Source of the DNA: Pseudomonas sp. URMO17WK12:I2
GTDB lineage: Bacteria; Pseudomonadota; Gammaproteobacteria; Pseudomonadales; Pseudomonadaceae
Reading direction: 5' to 3'
Length of the DNA: 64,000 bases
Assembly: GCF_003253735.1 (NCBI RefSeq)
Contig: NZ_QKYW01000001.1
Coordinates: 248,001-312,000, forward strand
Shown: one piece after another, positions 1 to 8,006 of the stretch
Position numbering within the stretch: position 1 is the first letter of the stretch
How the letters are laid out: every line of letters begins with the position of its first letter
Made by a program: the position numbers and the translations under genes
The notes under the pieces: model-generated
Databases searched by the model: none
Told to the model about the DNA's origin: nothing
The model's input: the letters and a program-made list of their open reading frames with translations, nothing else

Positions 1-595
1 TGAGGCCGGTGTGCTGGCCGGGCACCGGCGGGGTGGCCGGCAGGCTGAAACTGTACAGGCCGAGCAGCAGCGAAGCCCCGGCGCAGAGCAGGAAGGTGTT
101 GCGCAGCGCCCCATCGGCGATGGCCTGCTGGGCGTCCCAGGCGAACACGAAGCTGATCACCAGGCCGGCGACGATCCAGCCCAGCGTGCCCCACACCCGC
201 ACCCGGGAAAACTGCGCCGCCGGGTCGCTCAACTGGCGGAACGCCACGGCGTTGACCAGCCCGAGGGTGGGCATGTAGACCACCATGTAGCCGAGCACCA
301 GCGGGTAGAAGGTGGCGAAGTCCTCGGCGCGGTAGAGCTGGTAGAGCAGTACCGCGCCGCCCAGGTGCAACACCGCCAGCAACCGTTCGGCGTTGACGAA
401 GCGGTCGGCGATCAGCCCGACCACGAAGGGCGCCAAAATCGCCCCCCAGGACTGGGTCGCGTAGGCCATGCCGATCTGCCCGCCACTGGCCTCCAGGGTA
501 CGGCCGAGAAAGGTGCCCAGGGTGACGAACCAGCCGCCCCAGATGAAGAACTGGAGAAACATCATCACGCCCAGCCTGACAGTCAAAGTGCTCAT
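1..595 (-). CDS. MFS transporter, nucleoside:H+ symporter (NupG-like) family, partial
   Basis: Only the N-terminal 198 residues lie in the window; the gene runs off the left edge. The start is the ATG at 595 (MSTLTVRLGVMMFLQFF). The sequence has hydrophobic helices and family hallmarks seen in NupG: an early LQFFIWGGW segment, YMPTLGLVNAVAF, and RVWGTLGWI at the next helix. NupG itself carries nucleosides, but relatives are often placed beside Gfo/Idh oxidoreductases and TIM-barrel isomerases, where they are thought to import sugars or glycosides. It follows the isomerase gene by 42 bp on the same strand and is probably the uptake step of this operon. The substrate cannot be read from the sequence. 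Confidence 0.85.
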   Translation of the reverse strand, partial: MSTLTVRLGVMMFLQFFIWGGWFVTLGTFLGRTLEASGGQIGMAYATQSWGAILAPFVVGLIADRFVNAERLLAVLHLGGAVLLYQLYRAEDFATFYPLVLGYMVVYMPTLGLVNAVAFRQLSDPAAQFSRVRVWGTLGWIVAGLVISFVFAWDAQQAIADGALRNTFLLCAGASLLLGLYSFSLPATPPVPGQHTGL

Positions 596-637
596 GTTCT
601 TATCCTTGTTGTTGTTCACGAGACAGCGTTAAACGAT

Positions 638-1705
638 CTACTTCAAGCCAAGCAGCCCCCGGTTGCGCGAGGTGCTGCTGGCGACCCCAGCGAAATCGTC
701 GAAGGCGCGTTCGGCGCGGGTGATCAGCTGGCGCTCGATGAACGCCGCGCCCTCGGCAGCGCCCTGGGCGGAATCCTTGAGGCAGCACTCCCACTCCAGC
801 ACCGCCCAGCCGGCGTAGCCGTACTGGGTGAGCTTGCTGAAGATCGCCTTGAAGTCGATCTGCCCATCGCCCAGGGAACGGAAACGCCCCGGGCGATCGA
901 CCCACGCCTGGTAACCGCCATACACCCCGGCACGGGCATCGGGCCGGAACTCGGCATCCTTGACGTGGAACATGCGGATGCGCGGGTGGTAACGGTCGAT
1001 GAAGCCCAGGTAGTCCATCTGCTGCAGCAGCATGTGGCTGGGGTCGTAGAGAATGTTCGCCCGCGGGTGGTCGCCAACGGCGGCCAGAAAGCGTTCGAAG
1101 GTGACACCGTCGTGCAGGTCCTCGCTGGGGTGCAGCTCGTAGCAGAGGTCGACACCCGCCTCGTCGAAGGCTTCGAGGATCGGCAGCCAGCGCCGTGCCA
1201 GCTCGGCGAAGCCCTCCTCCACCAGGCCCGCCGGGCGCTGCGGCCAGGGGTACAGATAGGGCCACAGCAGCGCACCGGAGAAGGTCGCGTGGGCCGCCAG
1301 GCCAAGGCGCCGGCTGGCCCGGGCGGCGAGCTTCAACTGGTCGACGGCCCATTCGGTACGCGCCTGCGGGCGGCCCCGCAGTGGCACCGGGGCGAAGTCG
1401 TCGAACAGGTTGTCGAAGGCCGGGTGCACGGCCACCAGCTGGCCTTGCAGGTGAGTGGACAGTTCGCTGATCTCGACCCCGGCCTCGGCGCAGATGCCTT
1501 TGAGCTCGTCGCAGTAGGTCTGGCTCTCGGCGGCGCGCTGCAGGTCGATGCACTGCGGGCCCAGGGTCGGTAGCTGGATGCCCTTGTAGCCGAGCGAGGC
1601 CGCCCAGCGAGCCTGGTTGGCGAGCGTATCGAACGGCGCTTCGGCCGCCAGGAACTGGGCGAGGAAAATACCGGGGCCGCGGATGCCCCCTGTCTTGGCT
1701 GTCAT
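638..1705 (-). CDS. Sugar phosphate isomerase/epimerase family protein (TIM barrel)
   Basis: A 355-residue protein of the xylose-isomerase-like TIM-barrel superfamily (IolE/IolI/AP-endonuclease-2 fold). Candidate metal ligands appear in order: Glu in CYELHPSED, Asp and His in YDPSHMLL, His in MFHVKDAEF, and Glu in VLEWECC. I chose the ATG at 1705, not the in-frame ATG at 1729, because it forms an ATGA overlap with the stop of the oxidoreductase gene upstream, which suggests translational coupling. The operon pairs an oxidoreductase, an isomerase and a transporter, which fits oxidation and epimerisation or lyase chemistry on a sugar, cyclitol or 3-keto-glycoside. The exact reaction is not identifiable. 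Confidence 0.85.
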   Translation of the reverse strand: MTAKTGGIRGPGIFLAQFLAAEAPFDTLANQARWAASLGYKGIQLPTLGPQCIDLQRAAESQTYCDELKGICAEAGVEISELSTHLQGQLVAVHPAFDNLFDDFAPVPLRGRPQARTEWAVDQLKLAARASRRLGLAAHATFSGALLWPYLYPWPQRPAGLVEEGFAELARRWLPILEAFDEAGVDLCYELHPSEDLHDGVTFERFLAAVGDHPRANILYDPSHMLLQQMDYLGFIDRYHPRIRMFHVKDAEFRPDARAGVYGGYQAWVDRPGRFRSLGDGQIDFKAIFSKLTQYGYAGWAVLEWECCLKDSAQGAAEGAAFIERQLITRAERAFDDFAGVASSTSRNRGLLGLK

Positions 1706-2856
1706 GGGTACGCTCCCAAGGGTGTCCATTTTGCCTCGCTGGTGTGGCTGGCCAGCGCTGCTTCGATAAAGGCCATGCCGCGTACGCCAGTCTCGATGCC
1801 GGGCAAGGCGGCAGCGGCGCTGCGGGAACCGCCAATCGCCAGGGCGAAGTCGGCGTACAGATTGGCCATGGCTTCCAGATAACCTTCGGGATGACCGGCA
1901 GGCAGGCGAATGCGCCGCAGCGCTTCGTCACACAACCAGCCATGGTTGGCCCCGGCGCGCAGCACGCGCATGGGCTGATCGAGGGCGCGATGAATCAGGC
2001 TGTTGGGCTCTTCCTGCCGCCACTCCAGGCCGCCCTTGTCGCCGTAGAGGCGGATCTTCAGGGCGTTCTCCTCACCGGCGCACACCTGGCTGGCGAGCAA
2101 CACGCCGCTGGCACCCTGCTCGGTGGTGAACAGCATGGCGCAATCGTCGTCCAGCGTACGACCCGGCACATGGGTCGCCAGGTGCGCGCAGATACGCTCG
2201 ATACGCTGACCACTGACGAACTCCGCCAGGCTGAAGGCGTGGGTGCCGATATCGCCAATGCAACCGCCCTGCCCGGCCAACTGCGGGTCGCCGCGCCAGG
2301 CGGCCTGCCTGTTGCCCTGGCCGGCGAGATCGTCGCTGAGCCAGCCCTGTGGGTATTCGACGTGCAGCTTGCGCAGTCGGCCAATCGCGCCGGCTTGCAC
2401 CATGTGCCGCGCCTGCCAGACCATCGGGTAACCCTGGTAGGTGTGGGCCAGGCCATACAGCGCCTTGCTGTGCGCCAGCAGGTGCGCCAGCTCGGTGGTC
2501 TCGGCGCGGCTCAGCGCCGCCGGCTTCTCGCAGAACACATGGATACCGGCGCGCAGTGCAGCGCCGCTGATGGGCGCGTGCAGGTGATTGGGGGTGACGA
2601 TGGCCAGCAGGTTGATGCGCTCGGCAGGGTCGAGACGCCCTTCCCCGTCCAGCAACGCTTGCCAGCTGGCATACACGCGCTGCGCCGGCAGGCCACAGTC
2701 ACGCCCGGTTTCGGCATTGCTGGCCGGGTCACGGCTGAACGCCCCGGCCACCAGGTCGATGCCGCCAGCCAGTGCCGCAGCCTGGCGGTGCACCTTGCCG
2801 ATAAAGGCGCCGGTACCGCCGCCGATCATGCCCAGCCTTACTCGTGCCACAGCCAT
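1702..2856 (-). CDS. Gfo/Idh/MocA family NAD(P)-dependent oxidoreductase
   Basis: A 384-residue cytosolic oxidoreductase. The N-terminal Rossmann segment (MIGGGTGAFIGKVHR, around residue 10) has the glycine-rich dinucleotide motif. The CEKPAAL segment is the family EKP motif carrying the lysine near the nicotinamide. GGCIGDIGTHAFSLAEF gives the D-x-G-x-H catalytic pattern in the C-terminal domain. Members oxidise sugars, inositols or glycosides at a ring hydroxyl. It is the first gene of a leftward operon with the isomerase and transporter, divergent from a lacI-type gene, and its upstream region contains the palindrome at 2888-2903. Confidence 0.88.
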   Translation of the reverse strand: MAVARVRLGMIGGGTGAFIGKVHRQAAALAGGIDLVAGAFSRDPASNAETGRDCGLPAQRVYASWQALLDGEGRLDPAERINLLAIVTPNHLHAPISGAALRAGIHVFCEKPAALSRAETTELAHLLAHSKALYGLAHTYQGYPMVWQARHMVQAGAIGRLRKLHVEYPQGWLSDDLAGQGNRQAAWRGDPQLAGQGGCIGDIGTHAFSLAEFVSGQRIERICAHLATHVPGRTLDDDCAMLFTTEQGASGVLLASQVCAGEENALKIRLYGDKGGLEWRQEEPNSLIHRALDQPMRVLRAGANHGWLCDEALRRIRLPAGHPEGYLEAMANLYADFALAIGGSRSAAAALPGIETGVRGMAFIEAALASHTSEAKWTPLGAYP

Positions 2857-2887
2857 TGCAACACTCCGATTGCGCTATTCTTATTTA

Positions 2888-2903
2888 ATGTAACCGGTTA
2901 CAT
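2888..2903. promoter_or_regulatory. Perfect 16-bp palindrome, predicted LacI-family operator
   Basis: ATGTAACCGGTTACAT is a perfect palindrome with the central CG step typical of LacI/GalR operators (compare TGTAANCGNTTACA sites). It lies about 30 bp before the oxidoreductase start, between the divergent operon and the regulator gene, so it most likely serves the regulator at 3015 and represses the operon until a sugar ligand is present. Confidence 0.8.
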
Positions 2904-3014
2904 AAGCTGATATATAGACATCCAAGCGGTTCAGGTCAAGCGCGCCATGACCGTCGGCTTGCGGTAACCTAGCCGCCGTAAAAGGCGCAGAGCCGGCCAG
3001 CAGACAGAGGATGC

Positions 3015-4001
3015 ATGACCAATATCCGCAAGGTAGCCGCACTGGCAGGCGTTTCGGTCGCCACGGTTTCACGCACCCTGAAGAGCCCGCAGCAGGTGTC
3101 GCCGGACACCCGCGAAAAGGTGCTGGAAGCCGTCGACCGGGCGGGCTACACGCCCAACCTGATGGCCATCCAGTTCCGTTCCCAGCGCACCCACAACCTG
3201 GTGGTGCTGGTGCCCGATATCGCCAATACCTTCTTCGCCCGAGTGATTCGCGGCATCCAGGAAGCGGCCAGCGCGGCCGGCTATCGGGTGTTGCTGTGCA
3301 ATACCCTGGGCAACCCAGAGACCGAGCGGCAGTTCGCCGCGCTGGTGGATGCCCGCCAGGCCGATGGGGTCATCCAGCTGCGCGCCTTCGACCCGTTCGC
3401 ACGCCAGGATCACCCGCCGCTGGTGAACATCTGCGAGATCGTCGACGATGCGCCCTGGCCGACCGTGAGTCTCGACAACCGCGGCGCCGCACGGGCCATG
3501 ACCGAGCACTTGCTGGCCCTCGGGCATCGACGCATCGGGCTGATCAAGGGCCCGGCGGACAGCCCGCTGACCCGCGAGCGCTTCGCCGGCTACCGGCACG
3601 CCCTCGAGGCCGCGGGCATTGCAGTCGACCCTGCCCTGCTGCAATACGGCAATTACGACTGCCCGTCAGGCCAAGCCGCCGCGGCGCTTCTGCTGCAGAC
3701 CGAAGGGCGGCCGACGGCGATCTTCTGCGAGAACGACGAGATGGCCATGGGCGCCCTGCAGTGCGTTCGCCAGGCCGGCCTGCGAGTTCCCGAGGACATC
3801 GCGGTGGCCGGCTTCGACGACATCTCCTTCGCCGCCTTCTGCAGCCCACCGCTGACCACCATTGCCCAGCCGGCCGAAGCCTTCGGCCAGCACGCCGTGG
3901 CCATGCTGCTGGCGCAGCTGGACGGTAAGGCCAGCGGCGAGCGGCACCAGGTGCTGCCCTTCCAGCTGGTGATACGCGCGAGTACCGCCGCCTCGGCCTG
4001 A
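3015..4001 (+). CDS. LacI/GalR family transcriptional regulator
   Basis: A 328-residue LacI-family regulator. The N-terminal helix-turn-helix (IRKVAALAGVSVATVSRTL, residues 4-22) and hinge helix (YTPNLMAIQFRSQ) are followed by a periplasmic-binding-protein-like effector domain (VVLVPDIANTFFARVIRGI to the end). The conserved VAGFDDISFAAFCSPPLTT segment near the C terminus is typical. An AGAGG element sits just before the ATG. It is divergent from the oxidoreductase-isomerase-transporter operon and almost certainly controls it through the palindrome at 2888. The inducer is unknown. Its 3' end is convergent with the metallophosphoesterase gene, only 8 bp away. Confidence 0.92.
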   Translation: MTNIRKVAALAGVSVATVSRTLKSPQQVSPDTREKVLEAVDRAGYTPNLMAIQFRSQRTHNLVVLVPDIANTFFARVIRGIQEAASAAGYRVLLCNTLGNPETERQFAALVDARQADGVIQLRAFDPFARQDHPPLVNICEIVDDAPWPTVSLDNRGAARAMTEHLLALGHRRIGLIKGPADSPLTRERFAGYRHALEAAGIAVDPALLQYGNYDCPSGQAAAALLLQTEGRPTAIFCENDEMAMGALQCVRQAGLRVPEDIAVAGFDDISFAAFCSPPLTTIAQPAEAFGQHAVAMLLAQLDGKASGERHQVLPFQLVIRASTAASA

Positions 4002-4009
4002 CCCCAGCC

Positions 4010-5182
4010 CTAGCCCTTGGCCGAGCGCAGGGTGATGCGGGTGATCTCCGAAGGCTTGCCCAGGCGTAGCGGAAAGCCGTTCCACAGGCCGGTGCCGTTG
4101 CTCACGTACAGGCGCATGTCGCCCACCGCGTATTCGCCCGACACGTAGCCCTCGTTGAACGCCTGGGTGACCCAGTGCATGCCCAGCACCTGGCCGCCAT
4201 GGGTATGCCCGGACAGCTGCAGGTCCACGCCGGCCAGGGCATTGCCCGCGGCGGCCAGGGGCCGGTGGCTGAGCAGGATCACCGCGGCGTCCTCAGGCAC
4301 GCCGGCCAATGCCGCGTCGATATCCGGCAGCGGCTGGCCGAAGCGCGCGGCAGCGGGATCGGTGATACCGGCCAGTACCAGGCTGGCGCCACGGTCTGCG
4401 ATGGTCACATGGCTGTTGAGCAGCATCGGCAGGCCCAGCTGCGCGAAGTGCTCCAGCCAGCGTTGATACTCGGCGTAGTACTCATGGTTGCCGGCAATCG
4501 CGTACACGCCCAGCCGAGCGCGTAGCTCGCGCAAGGGCTCCACATCGGCAGTTCGCGCAGCCACCGTGCCATCGACCAGATCACCGGTGATCACCAGCAG
4601 GTCCGGCTGCAGCGCGTTGGTCCTGGCCACCACCGCCTCCATCCACGGGCGCTGCAGCAGACGGCTGGCGTGCAGGTCGGTGAGCTGCACCAGTTGCAGG
4701 CCATCCAGTTCGGCGGGCAGCTGCGCCAGGGTGATTTCCACCTCGCGCACATCGGGCACCCGCACCGCCTGCCAGACACCCAGGGCCGACAGCAGGATCG
4801 CTCCAACACCGACCCCAGCACGCAACCGCGGAGCGCCAAGGGCCGTCCGCAAGCGTGGCAGCAGCGCGGCGATATCCAGCACCAACAGCGCCATGGCGCT
4901 GATGATCAACGCGCCGAATGCGCAGCCCAGCACCATCAGCAGGGTGCCGGGAATTTCCGGCGAGGCCATGCTGCCGAAGAAATAGCGAGTCACCAGATGG
5001 TGCTCGGCAACCGCCAGGAGCAACACGCCGAGCAGCGCCTTGATCGCTCGCGGCCAGGGCTGCAGCCACACCATTCGCCAGAACACATACAGGGCCAGGG
5101 CGCCCGTGATCAGATGAAACACCGTTATCTCGCTCTTCAGGATGGATCGGAGGCCGCCCTCTGTGACACCGCGGCCATCCAC
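4010..5182 (-). CDS. Membrane-anchored metallophosphoesterase (YkuE/YaeI-like)
   Basis: Up to 390 residues. About four hydrophobic segments fill the first 150 residues, followed by a calcineurin-like phosphoesterase domain with its signature motifs in order: TDLHASRLL, ITGDLVDGT, IAGNHEYY, LLSHRP and SGHTHGGQVLG. These bind a dinuclear metal centre. Members act on phosphodiester or UDP-lipid substrates at the membrane; the substrate here is unknown. The ATG at 5182 gives an awkward hydrophilic leader; a GTG at 5122, with GAG upstream and directly opening the first hydrophobic segment (VFHLITGALALYVF), is a plausible alternative. It is a single gene convergent with lacI. Confidence 0.88.
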   Translation of the reverse strand: MDGRGVTEGGLRSILKSEITVFHLITGALALYVFWRMVWLQPWPRAIKALLGVLLLAVAEHHLVTRYFFGSMASPEIPGTLLMVLGCAFGALIISAMALLVLDIAALLPRLRTALGAPRLRAGVGVGAILLSALGVWQAVRVPDVREVEITLAQLPAELDGLQLVQLTDLHASRLLQRPWMEAVVARTNALQPDLLVITGDLVDGTVAARTADVEPLRELRARLGVYAIAGNHEYYAEYQRWLEHFAQLGLPMLLNSHVTIADRGASLVLAGITDPAAARFGQPLPDIDAALAGVPEDAAVILLSHRPLAAAGNALAGVDLQLSGHTHGGQVLGMHWVTQAFNEGYVSGEYAVGDMRLYVSNGTGLWNGFPLRLGKPSEITRITLRSAKG

Positions 5183-5217
5183 GGGTGCACTTCACATGCG
5201 TGACATTTTCGCCGGGC

Positions 5218-5246
5218 AAAAAAAACCGCCCCAACTAGAGGCGGTA
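5218..5246 (-). terminator. Rho-independent terminator after the MobA-like/XdhC operon
   Basis: On the minus strand ACCGCC pairs with GGCGGT around a short loop and is followed by eight T residues (seen as A at 5218-5225). It lies about 160 bp beyond the MobA-like gene stop and would end transcripts of the XdhC/MobA-like pair. The intervening 5247-5408 contains no convincing gene. Confidence 0.75.
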
Positions 5247-5408
5247 ACCAAAGGATGATGAACTGGAGAGACCACCGGCTTCTTTCGAAAGCCCATGGTG
5301 TTGTGTTCATCGAGGTACAGGGTATCGGTAAAGCCCCGAAGCACCGCATCATTTGCGTCGATAGTGATAATCGAGGGCTGCCGTTTCTTGCCCGGCCCGC
5401 TGCTCGCG

Positions 5409-5963
5409 CTACTTCGCAGCGGCCAGCAGGGCCTGGATCCGCCGCAGATCGGCGAGCGTATCGACATCGGTGAGGATGCCCGGATCATCCAGCGGCAACA
5501 GCAGGGCTCGGCCTTCACGGCGGTAACCCTCAACCACCGCAGCACCGCCGGCTTCGCCGCTCAGGGCGGCCAGCGCCGTGAAGCACTCAGGGGCGAACCC
5601 GACCGGGTGGCCCCTGCTGCCCTCGAAGGTTGGCACCACCACTGGCTGCTGCGCCAATGCCTGAGCCACGCGGTTCAAGCTGGGCGCGCTGATCAGCGGC
5701 AGGTCACCGGGCAGGATCAACCAGCCCGAGGCCGTTGCCGTGGCCCGCACACCGGCGGCGATCGAATCGGCCATGCCGTCGCCGTCAGCGCTGTGAACAA
5801 CATGATGATCGAGCCCCGAGCGCTTGACCGCCGCCAGCACATGGTCGAGCACCGGTTTGCCGTGCAGGTCGGCCTGCAGCTTGCTGCCGGCACCACCAGA
5901 GGCCCGAAAGCGCCTGCCACGCCCGGCGGCGAGCACGATGACCACGGGGCCGTTGGTCGCCAT
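5409..5963 (-). CDS. MobA/MocA-like nucleotidyltransferase for molybdenum cofactor
   Basis: A 184-residue NTP-transferase of the MobA-like family. The N-terminal VVIVLAAGRGRRFRASGG is the nucleotide-binding loop (LAAGxGxRxG type). GSKLQADLHGKPVLDHVL carries the conserved lysine, and LILPGDLPLISAPSL the metal-binding Asp. Proteins of this size beside XdhC are usually MocA-type, transferring CMP or GMP to molybdopterin for the xanthine-oxidase family; which nucleotide is used cannot be told here. It starts 3 bp after the XdhC stop, so the two are co-translated. No molybdoenzyme structural gene lies nearby. Confidence 0.87.
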   Translation of the reverse strand: MATNGPVVIVLAAGRGRRFRASGGAGSKLQADLHGKPVLDHVLAAVKRSGLDHHVVHSADGDGMADSIAAGVRATATASGWLILPGDLPLISAPSLNRVAQALAQQPVVVPTFEGSRGHPVGFAPECFTALAALSGEAGGAAVVEGYRREGRALLLPLDDPGILTDVDTLADLRRIQALLAAAK

Positions 5964-5966
5964 GGG

Positions 5967-6935
5967 TTACAGCGCGCCGCGATCGATGCCGTTGGCGACC
6001 CGTAGCACGTCGGCCAGGGTCGCCAGGGCGATTTCCGCCGGCGACTTGCTGCCCAGTTGCAGGCCGATGGGCGCATGGATGCGCGCCATGGCTTCGGGCT
6101 TCAAGCCACCGAGACGCGCCAGCCGCTCCAGGCGTTTACCGCTGGTGCGCCGGGAGCCCATGGCACCGATATAGAAGGCTTCGGTACGCACCGCTTCGAT
6201 TAGGGTCGGGTCGTCCAGGCGCGGGTCATGGGTCAGCGCCAGGATCGCCGTGGCAGCATGGGCGCCCTGCTCGGCGATAAAGCGCGCCGGCAGTATCTCG
6301 ATGGCCTGCACGCCCGCTAAGCGGACTTCGCCGATGACCTCGGCACGCGGATCGCAGACGATCACCTCATACCCCAGCGCCACGGCAAAACCGGCGCAAA
6401 ATTCGGCTACCGGCGACCAGCCGGCGAGGATCACGCGCAGCACGGCACCGACGCGAATCGACACCTGCTCGGCGCTGCGCTGGATCTTCGCGTCACTCAT
6501 GCTGCCCGGCCGGCAGCGGCTGGCGCCCTCGCCCAGCGGCACCTCGCGCACCAGCAGCTCACCACCGCCAAGCGCCTGTTCGACCTGGCCAAGCATCCGC
6601 TCGGTGGCCTCGCCCGGCGGCAGGTACTCGACCAGCACGTCCAGCACGCCGCCGCAGGGCAGCGCACGGGTGGGCGTCAGGCCGCCTTCGCCGTAGCGCA
6701 CGATCTGGTTGCAGGGGGCGAATGCCGAGCTCTGCACCCGTTCGAGAAAATCTTCCTCGACGCAGCCACCGGACAGCGAACCGCAGGACTCGCCGGACGG
6801 CAGCGCAACCAGCATCGCCCCCGGCGCCCGCGGCGCCGAGCCGAAGGTGGACAGCACCGTGCACAGCCACACGGCATGGCCCTGCTGCAGCCAGTTGCGG
6901 GCCTGCTGAACCACCTGCAGGTCAAGTTGCTTCAT
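5967..6935 (-). CDS. XdhC family protein, molybdoenzyme maturation factor
   Basis: A 322-residue XdhC/CoxI family protein. The N-terminal region has the hallmark GSAPRAPGAMLVAL and GSLSGGCVEEDFLERV. The C-terminal Rossmann-like half has LTHDPRLDDPTLIEA and FYIGAMGSRRTSGKR. XdhC binds molybdenum cofactor, aids its sulfuration and inserts it into xanthine-dehydrogenase-type enzymes. I prefer the ATG at 6935 because an AGGTGGAG element precedes it at good spacing; the in-frame ATG at 6953 has a poorly placed site. It forms an operon with the MobA-like gene. The partner enzyme must be encoded elsewhere. Confidence 0.88.
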   Translation of the reverse strand: MKQLDLQVVQQARNWLQQGHAVWLCTVLSTFGSAPRAPGAMLVALPSGESCGSLSGGCVEEDFLERVQSSAFAPCNQIVRYGEGGLTPTRALPCGGVLDVLVEYLPPGEATERMLGQVEQALGGGELLVREVPLGEGASRCRPGSMSDAKIQRSAEQVSIRVGAVLRVILAGWSPVAEFCAGFAVALGYEVIVCDPRAEVIGEVRLAGVQAIEILPARFIAEQGAHAATAILALTHDPRLDDPTLIEAVRTEAFYIGAMGSRRTSGKRLERLARLGGLKPEAMARIHAPIGLQLGSKSPAEIALATLADVLRVANGIDRGAL

Positions 6936-7046
6936 CGACTCCACCTCAGCCATCCCCCTCGCGCGTCAAATCGGACGATATCGGGCATGCAAGTTGGTAG
7001 CCAGGCCATCACTTCGGTTCAGTGTTTTTGCGGCCAATGCAGGGGC

Positions 7047-7367
7047 TTAGACAAAGGCCTGGCGCGCGACACCGCGCGGCAGACGGTTGCGCCCGGGCAG
7101 CTGTTCGAGTTTCTGCTGCCAGGCAGCTTTCACGCTGACGGTAGCTGCCGGTGCCGGCTTGGCCGCTGGTGCTTTGGCGGCACGGGCTGCAGCGCGCAGT
7201 TCGGCCAGGGTTGGGGTGCGATTGGTCGCTACGGGAGCAGTCGTCTTGTCCAGCGAACGCAGGCAGAGTTTGCAGGAAACCTGTGCCTGGTCTTCGGTGG
7301 TGCTCAGGCTTGCGCCGCTGCGGCCACAGGCGATGGTGTTCGGGGAAGGCGAAAAGTGAATGGCCAA
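7047..7367 (-). CDS. Hypothetical small protein, Ala/Pro-rich, with CxxC
   Basis: A 106-residue protein I do not recognise. It starts at a TTG with a GGAG element 8 bp upstream; no ATG is available in frame. The N-terminal third has three cysteines, including a CKLC pair that could bind metal. The middle is Ala/Pro/Lys-rich (AARAAKAPAAKPAPA) and the C-terminal tail is basic (GRNRLPRGVARQ). No signal peptide or membrane segment. It stands alone between XdhC and a response regulator. Its codon use matches the neighbours, which supports a real gene. Confidence 0.6.
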   Translation of the reverse strand: MAIHFSPSPNTIACGRSGASLSTTEDQAQVSCKLCLRSLDKTTAPVATNRTPTLAELRAAARAAKAPAAKPAPAATVSVKAAWQQKLEQLPGRNRLPRGVARQAFV

Positions 7368-7471
7368 GGTGACATCTCCAGCAGTAAAACGGGGCGGCGA
7401 TTTTACATATCCGCCGCGCTTTCTGCGCAGTCAGCTGTCATGAGATGCATCGAGCGCTCGCGGCCGGGCAT

Positions 7472-7861
7472 TCAGCCCTTGGAAATCCCGGGCTGGCCAG
7501 CCTTGGCAGGCGTCATCGAGGCACACACGGCAAGCAACTGGCTGACGCTCCAGGGCTTGGGAATGACGGCCACGTTCAGGCCGTCGAAGTCATTGGTGCC
7601 TTCGAGGAACCCCGAGGAGATGATGATCGGCAGATCCGGGAAGCGGTCGCGAATCAGGTGGGCGAGAAAGATGCCGTCGATGTCGCCGGGCATGCTGAAG
7701 TCGGTGAGCACCATGTCCACCTGGCCGTCGCTGCTGGAGAGGTATTCCCAGGCATCGTCAGCACAGGGGAAGGCTTTGACCTCATGGCCTTCGTCTTCGA
7801 AGATTTCCACGAGCAGCTCTCTGATCGAGCGCTCGTCTTCGGCTATGACTATCAATGGCAT
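7472..7861 (-). CDS. Single-domain response regulator (CheY-like receiver)
   Basis: A 129-residue stand-alone receiver domain with no output domain. The acidic pocket is E8/D9, the phospho-acceptor is D54 in MVLTDFSMPG, the switch Ser is in IIISSGF near residue 82, and the conserved Lys is K102 in VIPKPW. Such proteins relay phosphate to, or compete for, a histidine kinase. The next gene upstream on the same strand is a chemoreceptor, but a 145-bp gap separates them and no kinase is nearby, so a partnership is only suggested. Confidence 0.9.
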   Translation of the reverse strand: MPLIVIAEDERSIRELLVEIFEDEGHEVKAFPCADDAWEYLSSSDGQVDMVLTDFSMPGDIDGIFLAHLIRDRFPDLPIIISSGFLEGTNDFDGLNVAVIPKPWSVSQLLAVCASMTPAKAGQPGISKG

Positions 7862-8006
7862 TGCAGGGATCCAGCAGTAAGGGTGAGGCTCTGACCCATC
7901 CAGCCGGGCAAGATTTCATTAAATTTTTTTATGCCCGCCGACTGGCGGTGCTGAGCGATGCAACAGTCGCCCGCCAAAGCGGCAGGCGAACGTTCGCCGA
8001 GGTGGA

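Noticed and set aside
5137..5545. Possible small minus-strand gene between the MobA-like gene and the metallophosphoesterase
   Set aside because: Two competing frames run into the terminator at 5218-5246 and neither has a convincing ribosome site or stop before the hairpin.
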